Source of the DNA: Saccharopolyspora spinosa NRRL 18395
GTDB taxonomy: Bacteria; Actinomycetota; Actinomycetes; Mycobacteriales; Pseudonocardiaceae
Direction: 5' to 3'
DNA length: 61,223 bases
NCBI RefSeq assembly: GCF_000194155.1
Contig: NZ_GL877879.1
Coordinates: 758,141-819,363 of the forward strand
Under the pieces are notes generated by a model. That model made no database searches, had not been told where the DNA came from, and saw nothing but the letters and a program-made list of their open reading frames with translations. Shown piece by piece: positions 16,058 through 27,423 of the stretch. The first letter of the stretch is position 1; every line of letters starts with the position of its first letter. Both the position numbers and the translations under genes were made by a program.

Positions 16058-16145
16058 TCGGACGAATTTCGAGGTGAGGGGCACCCTTGAGCGGCTCAGC
16101 CACCCAAGGGTGCCCCTCACCTCGGAATGCGGGCTCGGACGAATT
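16058..16145. repeat. Perfect 20-bp-stem hairpin between 11-base direct repeats
   Basis: CGAGGTGAGGGGCACCCTTG at 16070-16089 is perfectly complemented at 16105-16124 across a 15-base loop. The loop itself can fold through GGC-TCA-GCC. TCGGACGAATT occurs just outside at 16058-16068 and again at 16135-16145. The hairpin could act as a terminator in both directions. The flanking direct repeats also make it look like a tiny mobile repeat element with a target duplication. Confidence 0.65.
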
Positions 16146-16269
16146 CGTTTGACGTTGCCCGAAAGGACATGATTCGCCAGGCCGATGGCCACGAGCGGCA
16201 GCGGAATCACGATCAGCGCGCGTGCCGCGCATCGTGCGCCGTCAAGATCGGCGAGCCTGGACCACGGAA

Positions 16270-16299
16270 GGCGGCACCGCCGGGGTGGCCGGTGCCGCC
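16270..16299 (-). terminator. Hairpin downstream of the PKS thioesterase end
   Basis: GGCGGCACCG (16270-16279) pairs perfectly with CGGTGCCGCC (16290-16299) across a 10-base loop. It lies 25 bases past the stop of the last PKS gene. A second small stem (GTCC/GGAC around 16306-16318) lies between it and the stop. There is no U-tract, which is usual in high-GC terminators. It probably ends the long minus-strand PKS transcript. Confidence 0.6.
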
Positions 16300-16323
16300 C
16301 AGAAGGTCCTAAAAGGACGCCCG

Positions 16324-19300
16324 TCAGCGTTGCCGAGCGGTGCGCTGGTTGAGTTTGTCAAGCCAACTCGCGACTGCCTGTGCGGTGGACCCGGCGTGCT
16401 CGTCCATCATCGAGAAGTGGTCGCCCGGCACCTGGACCGTGGCATCCGCGAGAGTCCACCCTGGCCGCCAGGAGTCATCTGTCCACGGCCGCCCTTCAGG
16501 GTCTGCGACGCAATCTTCGGTCCGCACGAACAGCGTCGGAGCACCGATCGGCGTCGGAGTCCACTCGGTGAACATCCGGAAGTACCCGCCCATCGCGGTG
16601 ATACCGACATCCTGCATGTCCGTGAAAGTCGCGAGCTTCTCATACGTCCGGTGGGCCATCGCCACGGAGAACCTCGGCGTGATCTCACCGGGGATGTAGG
16701 TGTCCAGCAGTACGACCCCGGCCGGGACGACCCCGCGACGCTCCAGCTCACCGGCTACCTCGTGCGCCAGCCAGCCCCCGGAGGAATGCCCGACCAGTAC
16801 GAACGAGCCCCCGGCGAATTCCTGCAGCACCGCCTCCGCCTGCGTCCGAACCGCCACCTCGATGGCGGACGGCAGCGGTTCTCCCGCAATGAATCCAGGC
16901 ATCGGGATCACCGAAACGTCCCGCACATCGCGGAACCCGGCGGCGATCCGCGCGTACTGCTGTGCGGGCGGCATCCCGATCAGCGCCGGCATGCACACCA
17001 AGGCAAGCTCTTCGGGACCACGGGAAAGCTGGACGGGTTTCGGCAGGGATTCCAGCTCGCCAGGCGAACCGAACACCGGTCGCAACTGGGCAGCGACCTT
17101 CACCAAATCCATCCCGTCAAGTATCCGGCCAGCCGCATACGCCTGTTGGAAGAGCGACCTCACGGGCTCCGTGGCGTCGTTGTCGTCGGTTCGCCTCGGT
17201 GCCGGCGCGGTCGCGGTGCCTAGCTGCGCGCACACGTGCTGGGCGAGTGCCGCCGCAGTGCCGTGGTCGAAGGCCAGCGTCGCGGGAAGCCGCAGTCCGG
17301 TGGCGGTAGCGAGACGGTTGCGGAGTTCGATGGCCGTCAGCGAGTCGAAACCCAGCTCGGCCAAAGGCTTCTCGATGTCCACATCGCTCGACCTGCCGTG
17401 CCCCAGTACCACCGCGATATCGGCGCGGACGCGCTGGAGCACTTGCTGCCGACGTTCGCCCTCCGACAATCCGGCCAGCCGTTCGTGCAACGGCTCAACC
17501 CTGGAAGTGAACGGAGTGCGGCGGCTTGGCCCCATTGCCATGCCATGCAGCATTTCCGGAATCCGGGTCTGCACGGATCGGGCCTGCACACGCAGTGCTT
17601 CGACATCCAGTCGCACCGGTGCCAGCAACGGTTCGTCCGAGCCAACGGCAGCGTCGAACAAGGCCAGCCCTCCCGGTGCCGAAAGCGGGCCAATGCCTGC
17701 CCGCGACAGCCGCTCCACATCTGCCGCAGCGAGGTCGCCCGCCATTCCATCGATACTCGCCCACAGCCCGGAGGCCAGCGACAGCGCGGGCAGCCCCTGG
17801 GCCTGCCGGCAATGCGCCAAGGCATCCAGGAAAGCGTTGCCGGCAGCGTAATTGCTCTGCCCCGCACCGCCGAACAGGCCCGCGACCGAGGAGAACAACA
17901 CGAACGCCGACAGACCGAGTTCCCGAGTCAGCTCGTGCAGGTACCACGCGGCATCCACTTTGGGCCGCAACACCGCGTCCAAGCGCTCCGGCGACATCGA
18001 CATCAGCACACCGTCATCCAGCACACCGGCGGCGTGCACCACCACCCGCAACGGGTTTTCCGCAGGCACCGACGCCACCAGCCGCGCAAGCGAGTCCCGA
18101 TCTGCCGAGTCGCACGCGACGACCGCGACGTCGGCGCCGGCCTGCTCCAGCTCGGCCACCAGCTCATCCGCTCCGGGCGCCGCCAGACCACGGCGACTTG
18201 CGAGCAACAGGTGCCGCACACCGTGGGCGCTGACCAGATGGCGTGCGAGCAGGGCCCCGAGCCCGCCGGTTCCGCCGGTGACCAGCACGGTGCCTTCATC
18301 CCACCTGAACGCTTCACCTCCACTCACCTTCACCTGGCCGAGGCGGGGCGCCAGCACAACTCCCGACCGCACCGCGAGCTGCGCTTCTCCCGCAGTCAGC
18401 GCTTCGGCGAGTGCCGTCTGCGATGCTCGCTCGTCGTCCATATCGATCAAGGCGAATCGGTCCGGGTGCTCCGCTTGCGCGCTGCGGACCAAGCCCCACA
18501 GCGGCGCGTGTACCAGGTCGAGCACGTCTTCTCCAGCAACTGCGGAGACCGCCCGATGCGTCAGCAGGATCAGGCGCGTACTGACGAACCGGTCATCGGC
18601 AAGCCATTGCTGCAGCATCGCCATCGCCTGTTGCGTCGCCCTTCGCGCGGCGGTCGGCAGCTCCTGCATCGCTCGGGGTCGCGGGCACGGGACGATGACC
18701 GCACCAGGAGCTGAACCCCGCTTGGCAACCTCGGTGGCCAACGAAGCAAGGTCCGCATGGGACTCGACTTGGACACCAGTGGTCTTCAGCGCAGCGTGCC
18801 ACTCCGGTTCGCCCAAACCGACCACCGCGCAGGAGGTCAGAGACATCCCCGCAGATTCAGCCGACCTTACCCACTCGACGTGCAGCAGCCGCTCTTGATC
18901 GCCGCGACCGGCACCGATCTGGTCGGTGGAGACCGGTCGCGTCGAAAGCGATTCCACCGCAGCGACTCGTCGCCCTGTGGCATCCACCAACGTCAATGAG
19001 ACTGCACCGGAGCCCAGCGGCGAGAGCCGTACCCGAAGCGCTGCTCCTTCAGCGCGGTACAGCTGGGCGCCACGCCAGGAAAACGGCAGACGCGCTTCCG
19101 AGTCGGGCGAAGCACCAAGCGCCATCGCGTGCAGTGCAGCGTCCAGCAGCGCCGGGTGGATGCCGAAACCCGAGGCGTCTGGTGACCCGGCCAATTCGGC
19201 GAAGATATCGTCGCCGTGCCGCCATGCGGCGCGGAGCCCTTGGAATACCGGACCGTAGGTCAAGCCGCGCTCGGCGAGGCGCTCGTAGAACTCCGCCAGA

Positions 19301-22300
19301 TCGACCTGCCCGGCGCCGTCCGGCGGCCATGCCGTCGAATCCGCCGGCGGCACCGCATTGGCCTGGGCCAACAGCCCGGAGGCAATCCGCCGCCAGTCGC
19401 CGTCTTCATCAGCGCCTCGGGAATAGAGCTGCAAACTGCGCCGGCCGGCCTCATCCGGAGCCCCCACCGCCAACTGCACCGCCGCAGCGCCCCGCTCCGG
19501 CAGGACCAGCGGTGCCTCCAAGGTGAGCTCCTCCACACGTTCACAACCGACCTGGCTACCGGCCCGCCACGCCATCTCCAGCAACGCGGTGCCGGGGACG
19601 ACGACTTCGCCCAGCACGCGGTGTTCCGCCAGCCACGGATGCGTCCCCACCGACAGCCTGCCGGTCAGCAGCACCTCATCGCCGCCCGCGACCGGCACCA
19701 CGGCACCCAACAGCGGATGCTCCGCCCCGGTCAGGCCAACACCGGTCACATCACCGGAATCCGATGGCTCCAGCCAGTACCGCTGTCGTTGGAAGGCATA
19801 CGTGGGAAGGTCGACTTGCGTTGCCCTCGTACCAGCGAAAAATGACCCCCAGTCCACCGCGCCACCACGAGTGTGGGTCTGCGCCAAAGCGTCCAGCACC
19901 GTTCGGACCTCATCACGGTCTCTCCGCACCAACGGAATCCCCGTCGCCCGCCCGGACTCCGCCACACACTCTTGAACCAAGCTCGACAACGCCCCGTCCG
20001 GACCGAGTTCCACAATCGTGTCGACGCCTTGGTCCACAAGCGCCTGGACACCGTCGGCGAAGCGGACGGGCTCTCGCACCTGGCGCACCCAATACTCCGG
20101 CGTAGCCATCACGCCCACGTCATCGAGGTTTCCGGTCAGCGTCGAGACAATCGGCAGCCGTGGAGACCGGTAGTCCACGCTCCGTGCGAGCTCGGCGAAC
20201 TCCGCCAGCATCGGATCCATCCGATGCGAATGAAACGCGTGCGAAACCCGCAACCACCTCGACCGGATACCTTGCCCGTCCAGCCGACCGGCAATGCCAT
20301 CGAGCACATCCCGGTCACCGGAAAGCACCACCGACCCCGGAGCGTTAACCGCTGCGACACCAACACGATCCCGCACCCCATCGAGCAGCGGGCCGACTCG
20401 GGCCTCGGTCGCGGACACCGCCAGCATGGCACCGCCAGAAGGCAACGCCTGCATCAACCGCGCACGACCCGCCACCAGCCGAGCCGCCTCCGCCATCGAC
20501 AGCACACCTGCGGCGAACGCCGCGGCTAGCTCCCCGACCGAATGCCCCAGCACTACGCTGGGCCGAACACCCCACGTACCCAACAATTCCCAGAGACCGA
20601 CCTGCAACGCGAACAAACCCGACTGCGCCCACAAAGTCCGATCCAGCAAGGACTCGTCGGAGCCGAACACCACATCCCGAACCCCGACTTCCCTCCCCAG
20701 GTTCGCATCGAGCTCGGCGCATGCTTCGTCGAAAGCACCGGCGAACGCCGGAAACTCCGAGTACAACCGGCGGCCCATCCCCAACCACTGACCGCCTTGA
20801 CCGGCGAACACAAACCCGGTCCGGCCACCAATCCCGACAGGTCCCGTAACCACGCCAGCAGCCTCATGACCGGCAGCCAGCGCATTCAGGCCAGACAACA
20901 ACGTGTCACGATCCGACCCCAGCACCACCGCCCGCTCATCCAGCGCCGAACGGGTCACCGCAAGCGAAATCCCAACGTCCAGAGGGGAGACATCAACATT
21001 TTGGTCCAAATAGGTCGCCAACGTTGCCGCCTGGGCGGATAGCGCTTCGGGTGTTTTGCCCGACACCACCCACGGCACCACCGGAACATCCAGAACAGGA
21101 CTCGAATCCGGCTCCGCTGCCTGATCCATCTGCCCCGTGGACTGTTCCAGGATGACGTGCGCGTTGGTGCCGCTGATCCCGAACGACGACACCCCCACCC
21201 GACAGGGGCGACCACTGTCGGGCCAGGGCGTGTTCTCCGTCAGGAGCTGGACCCTCCCCGCCGACCAATCCACCTGCGAGGAGGGTGCATCCACGTGCAG
21301 CGTGCGCGGAAGTTGCCCGTGCCGCATCGCCATCACCATCTTGATCACACCGGCAACACCCGCCGCCGCCTGCGTATGACCGATGTTGGACTTCACCGAC
21401 CCCAACCACAACGGCCGACCGGGATCACGATCGCGCCCATACGTAGCAATCAGAGCCTGCGCCTCAATCGGATCACCCAACCTGGTCCCGGTCCCATGCG
21501 CCTCCACGGCATCCACATCGGACACCGACAGACCCGCACTCGCCAACGCCTGCTGGATGACCCGCTGCTGCGAGGGACCATTCGGCGCGGTCAAGCCATT
21601 CGACGCACCATCCTGATTCACCGCCGACCCACGAACCACCGCCAACACCCGATGCCCATTCCGCCGAGCATCCGACAACCGCTCCAACAACACCAAACCA
21701 GCACCCTCACCCCAACCGGTACCGTCCGCGCTCTCCGCGAACGACTTGCACCGCCCGTCCGGTGCCAGGCCCCGCTGACGGGAGAATTCCACAAACGTCC
21801 CGGGCGTCGACATCACCGTCACACCACCGGCAAGGGCGAGATCGCATTCGGTCACCGCAGGACCCTCGAAACCAAACGAGTACGCAATCCGGCCCGACGC
21901 GACACTCCCAGCACTGCCATTGCCGAGATACCCCTCGAAACCTTCCGGGGCTCGGCTGGCGAACCGGGCGCCATAGTCGTGGTACATCAGCCCCGCGAAC
22001 ACACCGGTCCGACTCCCCCTCAGCGAACCCGGATCGATCCCTGCCCGTTCAATGGCCTCCCAGGACAGCTCCAGCAACAGCCGTTGCTGCGGATCCATCG
22101 CCAACGCCTCACGCGGGGAAATCCCGAAGAAACCCGCATCGAACCGATCGGCGTCGGTGAGGAAGGCCCCTTCCCGCACGTAGGTCTTCCCAGCCCGTTC
22201 CGGGTCCGGATCGAACAAGCCTGCCAGATCCCAGCCGCGATCGGCTGGGAAGTCCGCGACCGCATCCACGCCCCCGGCCACCAAACGCCAGAGCTCCTCC

Positions 22301-25300
22301 GGCGAGGACACCTGACCGGGAAAACGGCATCCCATCCCGACTATCGCGACGAGATCGTCTTCGGCGACCGGTGCCCTGGTCGTCGTCACCGGCGCTGGCG
22401 TCGTAGCGATCTCGTCTGCCAGTTCCTGGTGCAGGAACCGGGCCAGCGCCCTCGGCGTCGGATAGTCGAACACCGCAGTCGCCGGCAACCGCACCCCCAG
22501 CACCCCGGCAAGGCGGTTCCGCAACTCCACACCAGACAACGAATCAAAACCCAGATCCCGGAAAGCGCGCTCGACCCCGACGTCAGCCGCGCTCGAATAC
22601 CCCAGCACGGCCGCGGCATGCTCCCGCACCACCCCGAGCAGGGTGCCCTCGTCCGCGAGCTCGGTTCCGCTAGCCCGCCTATTACGACGGATGGGGGGTA
22701 CCAGTGCCGTCAACAATGCGGGCAGCGAGCCCGACCGCGCCTGCTCGGCCAGGAAAGTCCTGTCCAACTTCGCCGGAACTACCGCTGCCCGGTCCAGCGC
22801 CAGCCCGGCATCGAACAGCCGCAATCCCTCCTTGGTGGACAACGGCGGGTTGGCGCGCGCGATCCTGCTCCGGTCGACCTCGCTGAGCGTCTCCGTCATC
22901 CCGCTCGGCTGCTCCCACAGGCCCCAGGCCAGCGACACCGCAGGCAGTCCCTGTGACCGCCGGTAATGCGCCAATGCGTCCAGGAACGCGTTCGCCGCCG
23001 CATAATTGCCCTGACCAGGAGCGCCGGCAACACCGGAAAGCGAGGAGAACAACGCGAAGAACGACAGGTCCGTATCACGAGTCAGCTCGTGCAGATTCCA
23101 CGCCCCCGCCGCCTTCGGGCCGAACACCGCTCCCACGTCGTCCGGTGACAACGACTCGATCACCCCGTCGGCCAGCGCCCCCGCGGCATGCACCACGCCG
23201 CACAACGGAAATTCCGCCGGGACCGCCGCCAGCAACGACTCCAGATCAGCACGATCCGCGACGTCGCACGCCACCACGTCGACCACGGCACCGAGGCCGT
23301 TCAGCTCACCCACCAACTCGGTGATTCCAGGAGCATCCCAGCCACGACGGCCCGTCAACACCAATCGGCGGACACCGCGTTCGGTCACCAGGTGGCGGGC
23401 AACCGCGCCCCCCAACAGGCCCGTGCCGCCCGAAATCAGCACGGTTCGGTCGGGATCCGCCACAACCGCGGGCACGTCGATCTGCCCGGCGACCGAAGCC
23501 AAGCGGGGCGCTCGCACCGCGCCCTTCCGCAGGGCCAACTGCGGTTCCATCGAGCCCAACGCACTCGGCAACGCACGCCACGATTCGGCGGTTCCGTCGA
23601 CGTCCGCCAGCACAAACTGCCCCGGGTTCTCCACCTGCGCGGCACGCAACAACCCCCACAACGGCGCATGTGCCAGCTCTGATGCACCGTCACTCGGAGC
23701 CGTCGTCACCGCTGCACACGTCACCACCACCAGACGTGCCTCGGCCAACCGCGGCTCAGCCAACCACGCTTGGAGCAGAGCCAACGTCTGCTGGGTCTCC
23801 GCAAGTGCGGCTGCGCCGGTGCCGGGATCCGCCTGTTCTCCGGCGCAGTAGACCACGACATCAGGAACCAGCGCGCTGGAATCAAGTTTCTCGGCTAGCG
23901 CCGCCAGATCCGCGCAGCGGTCGGCGGAATCCGTTGCGAGTTTGATGAGATCGTCTTTACCGCAGGCAGTATCACCAAGCAGGGCCCAGCGACCCGGTTC
24001 CGTCGACTGCGTCGCCACCGGCTCCCAGGTCACCTCGAACAGCGCGTCGCGGACAGCGTCCCGATTCGCCAGCTGTCCCGACGACACGCTTCGTAGCCTG
24101 AGAGAATCGATCGAGGCGAGCAACCGCCCACTCTCATCCATCACGGCCACCGATATCGCGTCGGGTCGCCTGGTCTCCAGCCGCACCCTGCTGATCGTCC
24201 CTGCCGGAGCGGAAAGTTCGACGCCGGTGAATGAGAACGGCAGCCACGCGCCGCCTTGCTCCGGGCGGTCGCCGAGCGCGGACGCCTGCAGCGCGGCATC
24301 CAGCAACGCTGGGTCGAGCAGGTATCCCGACGCCATCGCATCGGCCTCGGCCGGCGGGGCGATTTCGGCGAGAACCTCGTCACCACGACGCCATGCCGCC
24401 TGAAGCCCCTGGAACAACGGCCCGTACTCGAACCCGTTTCCGGCCAGAGCGACGTAGAACTCATCGAGAGCAATCGACTCGGCACCCTCAGCCGACCAAT
24501 CAGGAACCGCCCTACCACCGGTGGTGCCGACGACGAGTTCGCCGGTGGCGTGGCGCGTCCAACCCCCACCTCTCGACCCACCGGCCGGGCGGGAATACAG
24601 CGACACCCTTCGCCGACCGCCTTCGTCGGGTGCGTTCACCAGCAGCTGGATTTCGATGGCGTCGTTCGTCCGCACACGTTCTTCCGCAGTTTCAATTGAA
24701 ACTGTGGTCCCTCCCGCAGGGCCACGACTACCGGCACCCGCCGCGCGTTCGGGGACCACCAGCGGTGTTTCCAGGGTGAGCTCTTCCACCCGGTCACAGC
24801 CGAGACGCGCCCCTGCGTGCAGGGCCATCTCCAGGATGGCGGTGCCGGGGACGACGACCTCGCCCAGCACGCGATGCTGGGCCAGCCACGGATGCGTCCC
24901 CACCGACAACCGGCCGGTCAGCACCATCCCATCACCATCGGCCAGCGCAACCACGGCCCCCAGCAACGGATGCTCCGCCGCAGCCAGGCCGATACCCGTC
25001 ACATCGCCGTAATCCGATGTTTCCAGCCAGTACCGCTGCCGCTGGAAGGCATACGTCGGCAACTCGACCCGCCGTGCCCCGGTGCCGGCGAAATACGCCG
25101 ACCATTCGACCGGAACACCACGCGTGTGCGCCCGCGCCACCGCGGCGACCACAGTTTCGGTTTCCGTACGGTCTTTACGCAGCATCGGAATCGGCATGGC
25201 CTGATCAGCCCACGAATGACAATCGGGAATCAGGGCCGACAGCGTCGCATCAGGGCCGAGTTCGAAGATCGTGGCGACCCCTTGCTGCGCGAGCACCCGG

Positions 25301-26707
25301 ACGCCGTCGGCGAAGCGGACGGGCTCTCGAACCTGACGCACCCAATACTCCGGCGTAGCCATCACACCTGCGGTGTCGAGCTCACCCGTCAACGTCGACA
25401 CGACCGGTAGGTCGCCACGCCGGTAGTCCACGCTGCGTGCGATTTCGGCGAACTCCTGCAACATCGGGTCCATCCGATACGAATGAAACGCATGCGAAAC
25501 CCGCAACCGCCGCCACCGAATCCCTTGCCCATCCAGCGCGCCGGCGATGTCGTCAAGCACCTCCCGATCGCCGGAGAGCACCACCGACTCAGGAGCGTTG
25601 ACCGCGGCGATACCCGCACCATCAACCCGATCGGCCAACAACGGCCGCAGCTGCTCCTCACCAGCAGCCACCGCCAACATGGCACCGCCAGAAGGCAACG
25701 CCTGCATCAACCGGGCACGACCCGCCACCATCCGAGCCGCATCCGGCAACGACAACACTCCCGCCGCAACCGCCGCCGCGAACTCGCCGACCGAATGGCC
25801 CAGCACCACACCCGGCCGGACACCCCACGAACCCAGCAGGCTCAGCAAACCAACCTGCAACGCGAACAAACCCGACTGGGCCCACAGCGTCCGATCCAAC
25901 AAGGACCCGTCGGAACCAAACACCACATCCCGGACCCCCACGTCCTGCCCCAGATGCGCGTCCAGTCCGGCACATGCTTCGTCAAACGCGTCAGCGAACA
26001 CCGGAAAAACCGAGTAGAGCCCCCGGCCCATCCCCAACCACTGTCCGCCCTGACCGGCGAACACGAACCCAACCCCGCCAGAGACCGGGGATCCCGACAC
26101 CACCCCAGAAGCCTCGCGACCGGAAGCCAGCGCTTCCAACCCGGACAACAACGTTTCGCGGTCCGCTCCCAGCACCACCGCCCGCTCCTCCAACGCGGCC
26201 CGGGAGGAAGCCAACGAAAACGCCGCATCCAGCGTGGAAATATCGCCACGCTCACCCAAATAGGACAACAATGCGCTCGCCTGAGCGCTGAGCGCTGCCG
26301 GTGTTCTCCCCGACACGATCAACGGGACCGCTGGAAGGTCCACGGTCGATTCCGAATCGGGACCGCTCTTGTCCGCAGTCTCGTCTGGTGTTTTCGAGGC
26401 TTGTTCGAGGATGACGTGTGCGTTGGTGCCGCTGATCCCGAACGACGACACGCCCACCCGCCGAGGATGGCTGTTGCCGGGCCAGGGGGTGTTCTCCGTG
26501 AGGAGCTGGACATCCCCCGCCGACCAATCCACTTCCGACGTAGGTTCATCCACATGCAACGTCGCGGGCAGCTGCCCGTGCCGCATCGCCATCACCATCT
26601 TGATCACACCAGCGACACCCGCCGCCGCCTGGGTGTGACCAATATTCGACTTCACCGACCCCAGCCACAACGGCCGACCGGGATCACGATCCCGGCCGTA
26701 CGTAGCA
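16324..26707 (-). CDS. PKS gene D, 3' segment: end of module D2, module D3, thioesterase
   Basis: This is the largest open part of the last PKS gene (about 3450 residues). Module D2 continues with the KS end (GTNAH), a malonyl-type AT (GHSVGE, Ser near 25794, with HAFH), DH (catalytic His near 24876, [10 protein letters not shown]; Asp in LLDAAL), KR (about 23450-22900) and ACP (GFDSL near 22542). Module D3 follows: KS (22355-21150), malonyl-type AT (about 20820-19770), DH (His near 19626), KR with the LDD signature (18300-17745) and ACP (GFDSL near 17346). A type I thioesterase ends the protein (about 17080-16340), with Ser in GHSSGG, Asp in LLDTY and His in GDHFSMM. It should release the finished chain, by macrolactonisation or hydrolysis. 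The D3 KS has lost the 22 residues around the active-site Cys (junction 21849/21850). The stop is at 16324. Confidence 0.9.
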
Positions 26708-27423
26708 TCAGAGCCTGCGCCTCAATCGGATCACCAAGCCTGGTTCCAGTCCCATGCGCCTCCACGGCGTCCACATCAGACACCGACAAACCAGCACTCG
26801 CCAACGCCTGCGTGATCACCCGCTGCTGCGAGGGCCCATTCGGCGCCGTCAAACCATTCGACGCACCATCCTGATTCACCGCGCTACCCCGCACGACCGC
26901 CAGAACCGCGTGCCCGTTGCGCCGGGCATCCGACAGCCGCTCCAACAACACCAAGCCCGCGCCTTCTCCCCAACCGGTGCCATCCGCAGCCGCCGCAAAC
27001 GACTTGCACCGCCCATCCGCCGCCAAGCCCCGTTGACGCGAAAACTCCACGAACATCCCCGGCGTGGCCATCACCGTCACACCACCCGCAAGAGCCAGAT
27101 CACACTCACCAGACCGCAGTGCTTGACCCGCCAGGTGCAGCGCCACCAACGACGACGAACACGCCGTATCCACCGTCACCGCAGGACCCTCGAAACCAAA
27201 CGAATACGCAACCCGACCCGAAAACACGCCTCCCGCGCTGCCATTACCTAGATAACCCTCGAAACCCTCCGGCGCCCTCGTGATGAACCGCGCGCCGTAG
27301 TCGTGGTGCATCAGCCCCGCGAACACGCCGGTCCGGCTCCCCCGCAACGAAAGCGGATCAATCCCCGCCCGCTCCACGGTTTCCCAAGCGACTTCCAGCA
27401 GCAACCGCTGCTGCGGATCCATG
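26706..27423 (-). CDS. PKS gene D, KS core segment of module D2
   Basis: This open segment of about 240 residues is the middle of the module D2 ketosynthase, from [14 protein letters not shown] to DPIEAQAL. It carries the active-site Cys in DTACSSS (near 27160) and the first catalytic His in EAHGTGT. The frame breaks at both ends relative to sibling modules. A 7-base loss near 27423 joins it to the upstream segment, and a one-base loss at 26707 joins it to the downstream one. It belongs to gene D and is not a separate gene. Confidence 0.85.

Noticed and set aside
15172..16090. Plus-strand open frame overlapping the DUF4232 lipoprotein gene
   Set aside because: It is antisense to a gene with a clear lipobox and ribosome site and has no recognisable protein features.
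21845..21855. D3 ketosynthase as a KSQ-type decarboxylase domain
   Set aside because: KSQ domains have Gln in place of Cys within an intact segment and sit in loading modules. Here the whole segment is deleted in a late module.
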